From assembly GCF_013113735.1 (NCBI RefSeq), contig NZ_CP053346.1:3052001-3116000 (forward strand): a stretch of 64,000 nt of DNA. Direction: 5' to 3'. This document shows positions 1 through 8,774 of the stretch, piece by piece. The translations under genes were made by a program, and so were the position numbers. The DNA is from Sphingomonas sp. AP4-R1 (GTDB taxonomy: Bacteria; Pseudomonadota; Alphaproteobacteria; Sphingomonadales; Sphingomonadaceae). Numbering within the stretch: position 1 is the first letter of the stretch; every line of letters begins with the position of its first letter. Below the pieces are notes generated by a model that saw nothing but the letters and a program-made list of their open reading frames with translations, was not told where the DNA came from and searched no databases.

Positions 1-1
1 A

Positions 2-226
2 AGCGTCGACATTCTGATCGAGGATGACGGCGTGGGCATTCCCGAGAGCCAGCGCCTCGCCATCTTCGAGCGCGGCGCGCGGCTGGATACGGGCAAGCCG
101 GGCACGGGCCTCGGCCTCGCCATCGTGCGCGACGTGGCCGAGATTTACGGCGGGACGGTCACGCTGGAAGAGAGCGAGGATCTGGGCGGCCTGCTCGTGC
201 GACTGACGCTGCCGGCGGCGGAATAA
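2..226 (+). CDS. Sensor histidine kinase, C-terminal fragment
   Basis: Only the last 74 codons lie in the window; the gene begins upstream. The translation is the end of a HATPase_c domain. DDGVGI near the start is the G1 box and GTGLGL about 25 residues later is the G2 box, followed by the usual closing strands (AEIYGGTVTLEES). It would be the ATP-binding part of a two-component sensor kinase. The partner regulator and sensor domain are not visible, so the signal is unknown. Family assignment is firm; anything more specific is not possible. Confidence 0.85.
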   Translation, partial: SVDILIEDDGVGIPESQRLAIFERGARLDTGKPGTGLGLAIVRDVAEIYGGTVTLEESEDLGGLLVRLTLPAAE

Positions 227-252
227 AGAGATCCGCCGGCATCCGGTCGGCG

Positions 253-705
253 TCAGTTATAGTCGCAGCGTATCTCGCCGGGGAGAATGTCGATCTGCTG
301 GAGGCCGAGCTTCGGCACCTCGCCCAGATCGATCGCGCATTCGCTGCCATCCTCATTCGCCTCGCAGCGCTCCTTGAAGCGACGGTTCATCGCGGGAATG
401 AGGCGCGCGCTGTCGTCGTTCAGGAGCATGAAGGACAGGCTGGCCGGGGCATCGCGGATGATCTGAAGATCGCTGTAGAGCAGCCGGATGGCGACCTGGG
501 AGATGCGTTCGCCATAAGCGGTGGCGCCGCCTTCGATGGCAAAGAACGCGTCGGTCGTGTCCCGCGTGCCGTCATTTTCGTGGAACGGCTCCAACTGGCT
601 GACGAACCGCCGGGCGGCGGCGGCATTGGGCGGGCAGACGAGATCGACGGCGGACGCCTGCGTGGCGGCGGCCATCATCAGCCCCGTTGCGATCATCCAT
701 TTCAT
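253..705 (-). CDS. Secreted protein of unknown function
   Basis: This 150-residue protein opens with a clear signal peptide (MKWMIATGLMMAAATQASA), and the mature part begins VDLVCPPNAA. I chose the ATG at 705 because the in-frame extension to 783 is Pro/Arg-rich and would hide the signal peptide. The mature chain has four cysteines (one near the N-terminus, two flanking EANEDGSE, one in the final IRCDYN) that could form two disulfides in the periplasm. I recognise no domain. It ends convergently with the upstream kinase fragment, 26 bases away. Confidence 0.6.
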   Translation of the reverse strand: MKWMIATGLMMAAATQASAVDLVCPPNAAAARRFVSQLEPFHENDGTRDTTDAFFAIEGGATAYGERISQVAIRLLYSDLQIIRDAPASLSFMLLNDDSARLIPAMNRRFKERCEANEDGSECAIDLGEVPKLGLQQIDILPGEIRCDYN

Positions 706-813
706 CGAAAGCCCCCCCCAACCATCACGTCGCGGTCTTTTGGCGGGCGGGGACGGGCGCGACAAGGGTGTTGCCGCCGTCATGCCGGGCGTTGCGAAGG
801 AGCAGGAGGAAAA

Positions 814-840
814 GGAGGCGAGGGGGATGCCCTCGCCTCC
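814..840 (-). terminator. Intrinsic terminator of the TorF-type porin gene
   Basis: A perfect 11-bp stem (GGAGGCGAGGG with CCCTCGCCTCC) closes a 5-base loop. Read on the minus strand it is followed by TTTTCC. It lies 14 bases beyond the stop codon at 855, the expected position for a rho-independent terminator. Confidence 0.8.
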
Positions 841-854
841 GGATGGTCATGGGA

Positions 855-1706
855 TCAGAAGGCGGCGGTCAGCGTGGCCACCACCGTGGCGCCCGCAATC
901 TGGCCGGTGCCGTCCTGCCCGCGCGTGAAGCTCGGTGCGAGGTAGGCGGCGTCCTTCTTGGAGATGTTGGTGTCGATATAGGCGACGCCGACCGTGAGCG
1001 GCGTGCCCGCGATCGTATAATCCACGCCCGCCAGCCAATCGACATATTCGCCGGTCGGCGCGACCGAGGTGGCGAACGGGCCGAGGCCCTTATTGCCGTT
1101 CGAATAGCCGAGATGCGCCTTCACGGTGAGGCCCGTGTTCGGGATCCCGCTGGAGACGTCACCCCAGACATAGACGTTCGCATTCTTGTCGCCGGGCTGG
1201 TCATAGACGCCGTTGGCGGCCGACGTGCCGTTCAGATACCAGGCGCCCAGCGCTTCCTGCTTGGGTGCATAAGCGACGCCGCCGAGCAGGTTGACCGGGC
1301 CGATCGTGGTGGACACCTTCACATAGGGCTCGAGGAAGTCCGTATTGTCGAAGCCCGACGGGTACATATACCAGGTGACGCCCGCGTCGACCGTGACGGT
1401 GTCGAACGTCTTCTTGAACCCGGCGACGAGATCCAGCTCCATATTGGCGCCGCCGAACGTGCCCCAGCCGGCGAGGTTGGAGCCCCATGTCGCGACATAG
1501 AGGCCGCTTTCATGTGCGATCGTGATGCCGCCCTGCACCGCCAGATTCCGGTCGCTCTGCGAAACGCCGCGGAAACGATAATCGGACGTGAGGCCGACGC
1601 TGCCGGAAATAGTGAAGGGTTTGGAAGGCGCTTCCTGGGCGGACGCGGAGCCGGCCGCGAGGCCGGCGAACGCAAGAGCCGCGAGGGCGGCGATGCGGTT
1701 ACTCAT
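855..1706 (-). CDS. TorF-type putative outer-membrane porin
   Basis: The protein has 283 residues and a signal peptide ending in GSASAQ. The mature part starts with the motif FTISGSVGLTSDYRFRGVSQSD, typical of the TorF/Gcw_chp family of beta-barrel proteins (TIGR02001). Short amphipathic strands rich in Gly and aromatics run to a C-terminal Phe (TLTAAF), the usual outer-membrane insertion signal. Substrate is unknown for this family. It stands alone between its own terminator and a leader containing a possible hairpin. Confidence 0.85.
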   Translation of the reverse strand: MSNRIAALAALAFAGLAAGSASAQEAPSKPFTISGSVGLTSDYRFRGVSQSDRNLAVQGGITIAHESGLYVATWGSNLAGWGTFGGANMELDLVAGFKKTFDTVTVDAGVTWYMYPSGFDNTDFLEPYVKVSTTIGPVNLLGGVAYAPKQEALGAWYLNGTSAANGVYDQPGDKNANVYVWGDVSSGIPNTGLTVKAHLGYSNGNKGLGPFATSVAPTGEYVDWLAGVDYTIAGTPLTVGVAYIDTNISKKDAAYLAPSFTRGQDGTGQIAGATVVATLTAAF

Positions 1707-1707
1707 A

Positions 1708-1738
1708 GAACATTCCCCTTTTTTTAGGATGAATGTTC
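1708..1738 (-). promoter_or_regulatory. Leader hairpin enclosing the porin ribosome-binding site
   Basis: An 8-bp inverted repeat (GAACATTC / GAATGTTC) is separated by 15 bases. In the mRNA the loop holds the A-rich Shine-Dalgarno stretch (AAAAAAAGGGG), and the 3' arm ends one base before the start codon at 1706. This geometry could make initiation depend on temperature or on a bound factor. That role is inference; only the repeat is seen. Confidence 0.4.
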
Positions 1739-1888
1739 CCCTGCAGCCAGAGGCTGTCCGTATCTCGACCGACGTGCGGCGGTACGTGCATCCCTCCGGA
1801 TGACGTCGGTGCTACGCAGCTATTGCGAACCGCCCGCTTCCCGATCGTGACAAAGTGTGTCTCGATCGGGAGGGGCGAGGAGGTGGCG

Positions 1889-3403
1889 TCAGACCTCGAG
1901 GCGACGGAGCTTGTGGGGCGCGCCGGCCAGTTCGACCTGCAGGCCCGCGCTGCGGCGGCGCTGGAGCCAGTCCGCGAGCATTTCGGCGCAGGTGTGGTCG
2001 ATGCCCGACATGCGGCGCAGATCGAGGCGCAGCGGGCGATCCGTCGGCGTTTCGTCCAGCACCTTCGACAGCTTGGGCAGGCTCAGGAAGGTGGCGGCAC
2101 CCGCCAGCGCGATCTCGCGAAGGTCGTCCTGCTCGCTGACGTCGACCCGCAGGCGCAGCTTGTTGATCTGCGGCAGGATTTCCAGCGCCGACAGGCCGAT
2201 ACCCACCAGCACGCCGGTCAGCAGATCGGTGGCGATGACGGTGGCGAAGGTGGCGACCCAGATCGCCGCCGGCAGCGCGCCATAATTGTGGAACAGGTGG
2301 CGCACATGGCTGAGGCCGACGAGGCGCCAGCCGGTGACGACGAGGATGCCGCCGAGCGCCGCCATCGGGATCTCGCGCAGCAGCCAGGGCAGCAGGGCCA
2401 CGAAGCCGAGGATCCAGATGCCGTGGAGGATGGCGGAAAGGCGCGTCTGCGCGCCGGCCTGCACGTTGGCGGACGAACGGACGATCACGCCCGTCATCGG
2501 CAGCGCGCCGGCAAAGCCGCAGAGCAGATTGCCGACGCCCTGCGCGCGCAGTTCCTTGTTGTAATCGGTGCGCGGGCCATCGTGCATGCGATCGACGGCC
2601 GCCGCTGACAGCAAGGTTTCGGCGCTGGCGATGAAGGCGATGGCGAAGCCGGTGGCGATCAGCGAGGGCGACAGCATCTGCGCGAGGAAGCCCTGGCCGG
2701 GCACGTCGACCGCCGCGACGATCGAGGCGGGAACGCTGACGCGCAGCACCTCGAGGCCCCCGAAATAGGCGACGAGCGTGCCCGTCACCACGCCGACGAG
2801 CGCGCCGGGGACCAGCTTCATCGACGCGGGACGGAATTTCTCCCACGTCAGCATCGCGGCGATCGTGATCAGGCCGATCAGGAAGGCGATTTCGGTAACG
2901 GTGGCGTTGGTGGGCTCCAGGCCGAGCAGGCGGCCGGGCATGGCGGCGAGATTGTCGAGCCCGTGGCTGAGCGGCTTCGCATCGAACAGCACATGGAACT
3001 GGCCGAGCACGATCAGCGCGCCGATGCCCGCCAGCATCCCGTGGACGACGGCGGGCGAGATGGCGCGGAACCAGCCGCCGAGCTTCATCACGCCGGCGAT
3101 GAACTGGAGGATGCCCGCCATGACGAGGATGGGGCCCAGCGCGGCGATGCCATGCTCGCGCACCAGCTCGAACACGATCACGGCGAGGCCCGCCGCGGGG
3201 CCGCTCACCTGAAGCGGCGATCCGGCCAGCATGCCGACGACGATGCCGCCGATAATGCCGGTCACCAGTCCCTTCTCGGGCGGAACGCCGGAGGCGACCG
3301 CGATGCCCATGCAAAGCGGCATCGCAACCAGGAACACTACGATCGACGCCGTCGCGTCGCGGGCCAGCGTCTTGCCCGAGAAGAGGGACTGGAGGTTGAT
3401 CAT
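1889..3403 (-). CDS. SulP-family anion transporter
   Basis: The 504-residue inner-membrane protein has about 12 hydrophobic segments. The N-terminal SulP pattern is clear (VVFLVAMPLCMGIAVASGVPPEKGLVTGIIGG), as is the later FIASAETLLSAAAVDRM with the conserved Glu. The last ~90 residues (from about 415) form a short STAS-like cytoplasmic domain (LRLDLRRMSGIDHTCAEML). SulP proteins carry sulfate, bicarbonate or other anions. Its start overlaps the stop of a beta-carbonic anhydrase by 4 bases, which argues for bicarbonate (BicA-like), but substrate cannot be read from sequence. Sulfate remains possible. Confidence 0.9.
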   Translation of the reverse strand: MINLQSLFSGKTLARDATASIVVFLVAMPLCMGIAVASGVPPEKGLVTGIIGGIVVGMLAGSPLQVSGPAAGLAVIVFELVREHGIAALGPILVMAGILQFIAGVMKLGGWFRAISPAVVHGMLAGIGALIVLGQFHVLFDAKPLSHGLDNLAAMPGRLLGLEPTNATVTEIAFLIGLITIAAMLTWEKFRPASMKLVPGALVGVVTGTLVAYFGGLEVLRVSVPASIVAAVDVPGQGFLAQMLSPSLIATGFAIAFIASAETLLSAAAVDRMHDGPRTDYNKELRAQGVGNLLCGFAGALPMTGVIVRSSANVQAGAQTRLSAILHGIWILGFVALLPWLLREIPMAALGGILVVTGWRLVGLSHVRHLFHNYGALPAAIWVATFATVIATDLLTGVLVGIGLSALEILPQINKLRLRVDVSEQDDLREIALAGAATFLSLPKLSKVLDETPTDRPLRLDLRRMSGIDHTCAEMLADWLQRRRSAGLQVELAGAPHKLRRLEV

Positions 3404-4095
3404 TCGGCAGCCTGTGGGAATGCGTAATCGGCGGCGCGGCGGGGCGAAGCCTTCAGCGCGACGGGCAGGTCTTCGCCTTCCTTGATCGCGATGAAGCGGT
3501 TGGTTTCGCCATCGAGCGCGAGCATCTGGCCGTGGCCGATATCGAAGAACCAGCCATGCAGCGAAATCTCGCCGCGGGCGATGCCGGCCGCGACCGACGG
3601 ATGGGTCCGCAGATTGGCAAGCTGGGCCACGACATTCTCGATAATCACGGCACGGAGGCGCTCCGTACCCTCAAGCTCGGGATAGCCGTCATTCACGACC
3701 TTGGCGGCGGCGGCCGAATGGCGCAGCCAGGCGGCGACGTTGGGCATCGCATCGAGGCCGGCCGGATTGGCCACGGCCTTCATCGCGCCGCAATCCGAAT
3801 GGCCGCAGACGATGATGTCGCGGATGCCCAATGCCATCACGGCATATTCGACCGTGGAGGTCACGCCGCCATTCTGGGTGGCGTAGGGCGGGATGATGTT
3901 GCCGGCGTTGCGGCAGACGAAGAGGTCGCCCGGCTGGGCCTGCATGATCTGCTCCGGCACCACGCGGCTGTCCGCGCAGGAGATCATCAGGGCCTTGGGG
4001 GTCTGGCCCTGGCTGGCGAGCTGTCCGTAGAGAACGCTCTGATTCGGGAAGACCTGCTTCTCGAAGGAAAAGACGCGTCCGATAAGCTCGTTCAT
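3400..4095 (-). CDS. Beta-class carbonic anhydrase
   Basis: This 231-residue cytoplasmic zinc enzyme interconverts CO2 and bicarbonate. The zinc and active-site residues are all visible: C40-x-D42-x-R44 (CADSRVV) and H99-x-x-C102 (GHSDCGAM). An AGAGGAG ribosome-binding site precedes the ATG. The stop codon overlaps the start of the SulP transporter (ATGA), so the two are translationally coupled. The pairing suggests supply or retention of bicarbonate for carboxylation reactions, which is inference from context. Confidence 0.95.
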   Translation of the reverse strand: MNELIGRVFSFEKQVFPNQSVLYGQLASQGQTPKALMISCADSRVVPEQIMQAQPGDLFVCRNAGNIIPPYATQNGGVTSTVEYAVMALGIRDIIVCGHSDCGAMKAVANPAGLDAMPNVAAWLRHSAAAAKVVNDGYPELEGTERLRAVIIENVVAQLANLRTHPSVAAGIARGEISLHGWFFDIGHGQMLALDGETNRFIAIKEGEDLPVALKASPRRAADYAFPQAAE

Positions 4096-4271
4096 TACTG
4101 GCTCCTCTGTGCCCTCAGGGAAGGGGCTGAGCCTAGTTACCGCGCTGCTTTTTCTGCGGCGCAGCGCGCCTGTAAGGAAACGTTGCCGCGCGCTGACATG
4201 ATGAGTGGCGGTTCAGAAATAGGCCGTTGCGGCCACGAAATGTCTCTTTTCGGCTACTTGTGGCCGATTGC

Positions 4272-5591
4272 TCATGCGCGCGGCAGGATGATCTCGGCGC
4301 GCAGGCCGCCTTCGGGCCGGTTCGACAGACGCAATTCGCCACCGTCCTGTTGCACCGCGCGCAGCACGATCGCGAGGCCGAGGCCGAGGCCCTTGGTGTT
4401 GCGCGCCCGCGCCGCATCGAGGCGGGAGAAGGGGCGCAGCACCGCCTCCAGCTGATCCTCGGGAATGCCGGGGCCTTCGTCCTCGATCCGGATGCGGATC
4501 GCGTCGGGGGAGGAGTCCAGCGTGAGCGTCGCGGACTGGCCGTAGTGGATCGCATTCTCGACCAGATTCACCAGCGCGCGGCGGAAACCCATGCGGCGCA
4601 GATCGATCTCCAGATGATCGGGGCCGACATACTGCGCCTCCTGCCCGCGATCCTGCGCCTCCTCGATCGTGGTGACGGCCATCACGGCGAGGTCGGTGCG
4701 CGTCGGCGGCTCGGGATCGCCCTCGCCGCCGAGGAAGGCGAGGAGCGAGGCGACCATCGCCTCCATCTCGCCCACGTCGCGGCCGATCGCCTCGCGCAGC
4801 GCATCATTGTCGATCGCCTCGGCGCGCAGCTGCACGCGCGCGATCGGCGTGCGGAGATCGTGACCGACCGCGGCCAGGGCCTGCGTGCGATCGTCGATCA
4901 GGCGGTGGATGCGCTCCTGCATCGTATTGAAGGCGCGGATCAGCTGGCGGACCTCGCTCGTACCTTCTTCCTCCAGGTGGATGCCGTCGGCCGAACCGAC
5001 CTTTTCCGTAGCGCGCGCGAGCAGCCGGATCGGAACCAGCGCGCGGCGGATCAGCAGGCCGCCGAGGATGATGAGCGCGACGGCCGGCGCCAGCGCGAGC
5101 GCGATCCGGCCGACCGAGAGGTCCCAGGACTGCACCAACTCATGCGTTTTGAAGAGCAGCCAGCTGCCGTCCGAAAGGCGCAGCTCGCCCTGGACCGAGG
5201 CGTTGCGGCCCGGCGAGGACAGCCGGATGCGGAGCATGCTCTGCTCCAGCCGGGGCTCCCACGCGATGATCTGGTTGCGCGTCTGGTCCAGCGCGGGGGC
5301 GAAATGGGGTGGAGGCGGGGCGTCGGGGCTCCATCGCACCGCATAGCGATCGGTCGTGAGCTGGATGGCGACGAGCGCGCGATCGCGGCGCGGCGCCTCG
5401 TTCATCAGCTTGCGCGCGATGATGAGATGCTCGGCCAGCCGACGCGCTTCGTCCTCGCGCACGGAGAAGTGGCTGGACCGCTCGTACAGATAGGTGCTGG
5501 CGCCGAACTCGATGACGATCGTCAGCAGCAGGATCGCGAAGATGCGGCCGAGCAGGCCCAGCGGGCCGCCGATGCGGCGGATCAAGCGCAT
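4272..5591 (-). CDS. Sensor histidine kinase, EnvZ type
   Basis: The 439-residue protein has TM1 at about 13-33, a periplasmic loop of ~125 residues, TM2 at about 162-181, a HAMP linker (185-235), HisKA with the phospho-accepting His at 244 (AVGHDLRTPIARVQ), and a C-terminal HATPase domain (NLVENA, DEGPGIP, GLGLGLAI). It lies 21 bases downstream of a response regulator, its evident partner. The periplasmic sensor region matches no domain I know. The family resembles EnvZ/OmpR-like kinases; the signal is unknown. Confidence 0.93.
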   Translation of the reverse strand: MRLIRRIGGPLGLLGRIFAILLLTIVIEFGASTYLYERSSHFSVREDEARRLAEHLIIARKLMNEAPRRDRALVAIQLTTDRYAVRWSPDAPPPPHFAPALDQTRNQIIAWEPRLEQSMLRIRLSSPGRNASVQGELRLSDGSWLLFKTHELVQSWDLSVGRIALALAPAVALIILGGLLIRRALVPIRLLARATEKVGSADGIHLEEEGTSEVRQLIRAFNTMQERIHRLIDDRTQALAAVGHDLRTPIARVQLRAEAIDNDALREAIGRDVGEMEAMVASLLAFLGGEGDPEPPTRTDLAVMAVTTIEEAQDRGQEAQYVGPDHLEIDLRRMGFRRALVNLVENAIHYGQSATLTLDSSPDAIRIRIEDEGPGIPEDQLEAVLRPFSRLDAARARNTKGLGLGLAIVLRAVQQDGGELRLSNRPEGGLRAEIILPRA

Positions 5592-5612
5592 GGGCCTGTC
5601 ACGAACGTCCCA

Positions 5613-6320
5613 TCAGGCGCGCGCCACCTCGGCATTCAGCATGTAGCCGACGCCGCGCACGGTGGTGATCGGCGCATTCTTGCCATCGGACGAGAGCTTG
5701 CGCCGCAGCCGGCTGACGAGAACGTCGATGCTGCGATCGGAGGCGTCGCCGAGGCGGGTGCGCGACAGCTCGATCAGCCGCTCGCGCGAGATGACGCGCT
5801 GGGGCTGGCCGACGAAGGTGGCGAGCAGATCGAATTCGGCGCCGGTAAGATCGATCACGGCGCCGGTCGGGCTGCGCAGCTCGCGGCGCGGGAAATTGAG
5901 GATGTTGCCGTCGAAATGCGCCTCGCTCTCGCGCGTGCCGGCCTGCTGGCGCTCCAGCCCGCCGCGACGCAGGACGGCGCGGACGCGGGCGATCAGTTCG
6001 CGCGTGGAGAAAGGCTTGGCGAGATAGTCGTCGGCGCCGATCTCGAGGCCGATCACGCGATCCGGCTCGCTGCCCTTGGCGCTGATGAAGATGATCGGCA
6101 CTTCGGACTGCTTGCGGATCTGGCGGCACAGCTCGATGCCGCTGGTGCCGGGCAGCATGATATCGAGCAAAACGAGATCGACCGGCCCGCCCTCGAACGC
6201 GATCCACATTTCGGGCGCGGTGGACGCCGTGCGAACGAAATAGCCATTTTCCTGAAGCGCGCGGGCCGTGAGCGTGCGGAGCGCGGGATCATCCTCGACG
6301 ATGACGATGGAGGGGGTCAT
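5613..6320 (-). CDS. Response regulator, OmpR/PhoB family
   Basis: The protein is 235 residues long. Its N-terminal receiver domain carries the acidic pair D10/D11, phospho-acceptor D53 (LVLLDIMLPG), a Ser-Ala-Lys at 80-82 and K102 (YLAKPF). The C-terminal half is a winged-helix DNA-binding domain (AEFDLLATFVGQPQRVISRERL, DRSIDVLVSRLRRKL). I start at ATG 6320 because the receiver fold begins there; the in-frame extension to 6386 has no fold character. It is first in a two-gene unit with the sensor kinase and divergent from a small secreted protein. Confidence 0.93.
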   Translation of the reverse strand: MTPSIVIVEDDPALRTLTARALQENGYFVRTASTAPEMWIAFEGGPVDLVLLDIMLPGTSGIELCRQIRKQSEVPIIFISAKGSEPDRVIGLEIGADDYLAKPFSTRELIARVRAVLRRGGLERQQAGTRESEAHFDGNILNFPRRELRSPTGAVIDLTGAEFDLLATFVGQPQRVISRERLIELSRTRLGDASDRSIDVLVSRLRRKLSSDGKNAPITTVRGVGYMLNAEVARA

Positions 6321-6569
6321 TCGATGGCTCTCAATATGTCCGTTCAGTGTCCCGAGGGACCTAGGAAGGTGCTTTCCGTCGATCAACCATTGTAACGCCG
6401 TTTGCGCGGAAACTCCCGGCTAGCAATGATTTGTCACGTACTCGCAACCGCCCGGCAGGTTCCGCGACATGCTTCCTTACGAACGCGCCCGAGGCTGGAA
6501 ATATGTCTCGATTACGTCTGGATGGAGACGGTCGTCAGGGCCGTTTCCGGTTCAACAGGAGACTATATC

Positions 6570-6839
6570 GTGCGTCGTTTCTTTGCCACCCTTGCCGCGA
6601 TCGCGCTGCTTCCGGCGATGCCCGCGCTCGCCCAGAGCGTGCACGACACGCATGTCGAACAGGCCGGAACCTCCGGCAAGACCCCGACCAAAAGCTATCG
6701 CCCGCTGGCGCGCGAAACGTGCCGCACCGCGACCAACCACCACCAGACGGGCAAGATTCCGCTGACCCCGCAGGCGGCGGCCAGCAGCACGTGCCAGACC
6801 GAACTGGCCGCGCGCGAGACGAACGAGCGCAGGGATTGA
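6570..6839 (+). CDS. Small secreted protein of unknown function
   Basis: The 89-residue protein starts at GTG, with AACAGGAG 8 bases upstream, and has a strong signal peptide (RRFFATLAAIALLPAMPALAQ). The mature part of ~67 residues is polar, rich in Thr and basic residues, with two cysteines (ETCRTATNHHQ and SSTCQTE) that may pair. The open frame continues upstream to 6402 but that part does not look coding. Divergent from the OmpR-type regulator 250 bases away, so it could be a target, though nothing proves it. Confidence 0.6.
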   Translation: MRRFFATLAAIALLPAMPALAQSVHDTHVEQAGTSGKTPTKSYRPLARETCRTATNHHQTGKIPLTPQAAASSTCQTELAARETNERRD

Positions 6840-6870
6840 TGCCGCGCGCGGGCTCGGCACGGATGTCGCC

Positions 6871-7776
6871 TCAGGCGCTCCCGCCGAGCACGTCGCGGGG
6901 AAACCCCGCCGCCAGATGATCGATCAGCGCGCGGACCGCCGGCGGCAGTCCGCGCCGCGTCGTGAAGACCAGATGCACGATGCCCTGCAGCCCGCGCCAT
7001 GCCGGCAGCACGCGCACCAGCCGCCCCGCCGCCAATGCCTCGCTACAGACATGATCGGGCAGGATGGCGACGCCGAGCCCCTCGATCGCGGCGTCGCGCA
7101 CCGCCGTCATGCTTTCGCAGCCCAGCCGCGGCGTGACGAGCAGCACGCGCTTGGCACCATCCTCCGCTTCCAGATGCCATTCCAGATCGTCGGCCGCATC
7201 GTTCGTCGCCAGAACGGGACAGGCGACGAGCTGATCGACATTGCTGATCTGTGAGGCCAGCCGGGGAGCGGCGACGAGGATGCGCGTCGATCGCCCCAGC
7301 GAGCGCATCGTGAGCGCCGCATCGCTGGTGAGGCTGCCGCGTACGCGCAGCGCCAGATCGATCCGCTCCTCGATCAGGTCGACCGCGCGATCGGTGGCGA
7401 TCAACTGCAACCGCACTTTCGGATAGCGGGAAAGGAAGGACGAGATCAGCCCCGATATGGGCTGCAGCATCCCCGTCGGGCAACTGAAGCGCACGCGGCC
7501 ATGCGGCTCTGCCTGCGCCTGCACCACCAGCGCCTCGGCCTGCTCCGCCTCCGCCAGCATCGCGCGGCAGCGCTCGTAAAAGGCCTGCCCCGTGTCGGTG
7601 ACGCGGAAGCGGCGGCTGGAGCGCTCGATCAGGCGCAGCCCCAGCCTCTCCTCCAGCCCGGCAACGCGCCGGCTGAGCTTCGACTTCGGTTCACGCAGCG
7701 CGCGGCCCGCCGCCGCGAAGCCGCCATGCGCCACGACCTCGGCGAAATAGGCGTAATCGTTCAGGTCGATGCGCAT
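6871..7776 (-). CDS. LysR-family transcriptional regulator
   Basis: The 301-residue protein has an N-terminal winged helix-turn-helix (residues ~3-60, YAYFAEVVAHGGFAAAGRAL and KSKLSRRVAGLEERLGLRL) and a C-terminal LysR substrate-binding domain. GGAGGAACGCTG precedes the ATG. The gene is divergent from the short-chain dehydrogenase at 7891, and the 114-base spacer would contain both promoters. This arrangement is typical of a LysR regulator controlling its neighbour. The effector is unknown. Confidence 0.93.
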   Translation of the reverse strand: MRIDLNDYAYFAEVVAHGGFAAAGRALREPKSKLSRRVAGLEERLGLRLIERSSRRFRVTDTGQAFYERCRAMLAEAEQAEALVVQAQAEPHGRVRFSCPTGMLQPISGLISSFLSRYPKVRLQLIATDRAVDLIEERIDLALRVRGSLTSDAALTMRSLGRSTRILVAAPRLASQISNVDQLVACPVLATNDAADDLEWHLEAEDGAKRVLLVTPRLGCESMTAVRDAAIEGLGVAILPDHVCSEALAAGRLVRVLPAWRGLQGIVHLVFTTRRGLPPAVRALIDHLAAGFPRDVLGGSA

Positions 7777-7890
7777 CAGCGTTCCTCCAATGGAACGCTA
7801 AGTGCCATATTTGCCCGCTACAGGCATCATCGTTCTCGCCGCATCTACGAGGGGCACCGGCGATCCGCCGGCTACCCAAGGAGACAGACG

Positions 7891-8643
7891 ATGACGAACA
7901 GGTTCAACGGCAAGGTCGTGGTGGTGACCGGCGGCACGAGCGGCATCGGCCTCGCGACGGCCAAGGCCTTCTCGGACGAGGGTGCTTCGGTGTTCATCAC
8001 CGGCCGGCGCCAGGAAACGCTGGATGCGGCGGTGAAGACGATCGGCGGCAAGGTGACGGGCGTGCGCGGCGACATGGCCAACCTCGCCGACATCGATCGC
8101 CTCTACGATGCCGTCCAGCAGAAGCATGCGCAGATCGACGTGGTCTTCGCCAATGCCGGCGGCGGCACGATGCTGCCGATCGGCGCGATCACCGAGGAGC
8201 ATTATCAGAGCATCTTCGATACGAACGTGAAGGGCGTGCTCTTCACCGTGCAGAAGGCGCTGCCGCTGCTGAAGGACGGCGCCTCGGTGATTCTGACCGG
8301 ATCGACGACCGGCATTTCGGGTACGCCCGCCTTCAGCGTCTATTCGGCGACCAAGGCGGCGGTGCGCAACTTCGCGCGCAACTGGATCCTCGACCTGAAG
8401 GATCGCCACATCCGCGTGAACACGGTGAGCCCCGGCGTGACCGACACGGAAGGCCTCAACGATCTGTTCGGCGGCGGCGATCAGGCGCAGGGCACGAAGG
8501 ATTATCTCGCCAGCCTGATCCCGCTCGGCCGCGTCGGCCAGCCGGAGGAGATCGCGCGGACCGTGCTGTTCCTGGCATCGGACGAGGCGAGCTTCGTCAA
8601 CGGCGTCGAACTCTTCGTCGATGGCGGGCAGGCGCAGATCTGA
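7891..8643 (+). CDS. Short-chain dehydrogenase/reductase
   Basis: The 250-residue classical SDR has the cofactor motif TGGTSGIG at 13-20, NAG at 88-90, and the catalytic triad S138, Y151 and K155 (YSATK). Arg39-Arg40 after the second strand (TGRRQE) suggests NADP preference. AAGGAG lies upstream of the ATG. The sequence resembles oxidoreductases found beside LysR regulators in many proteobacteria. The substrate is unknown; regulation by the divergent LysR protein is likely. Confidence 0.9.
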   Translation: MTNRFNGKVVVVTGGTSGIGLATAKAFSDEGASVFITGRRQETLDAAVKTIGGKVTGVRGDMANLADIDRLYDAVQQKHAQIDVVFANAGGGTMLPIGAITEEHYQSIFDTNVKGVLFTVQKALPLLKDGASVILTGSTTGISGTPAFSVYSATKAAVRNFARNWILDLKDRHIRVNTVSPGVTDTEGLNDLFGGGDQAQGTKDYLASLIPLGRVGQPEEIARTVLFLASDEASFVNGVELFVDGGQAQI

Positions 8644-8655
8644 TCCGGGCGACGA

Positions 8656-8682
8656 GGCCGGGACCCGTTCGGGGTTCCGGCC
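8656..8682 (+). terminator. Terminator hairpin after the SDR gene
   Basis: An 11-bp stem with one G-U pair (GGCCGGGACCC / GGGTTCCGGCC) and a 5-base loop lies 12 bases past the SDR stop codon. No clear T-run follows, so efficiency is uncertain. Confidence 0.55.
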
Positions 8683-8774
8683 AGCCGCCGGCCGGGACGC
8701 GCACTCCATAGCGAAGTATGTAACGACGCCCCGGCGCGCGGCGAATATGATGATCGCAGTTGGGAGATCAGCCG

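Noticed and set aside
4227..6395. Long open plus-strand frame antisense to the two-component genes
   Set aside because: Arg/Asp/His-rich translation with no domain. It mirrors the minus-strand genes and is a GC-rich shadow frame.
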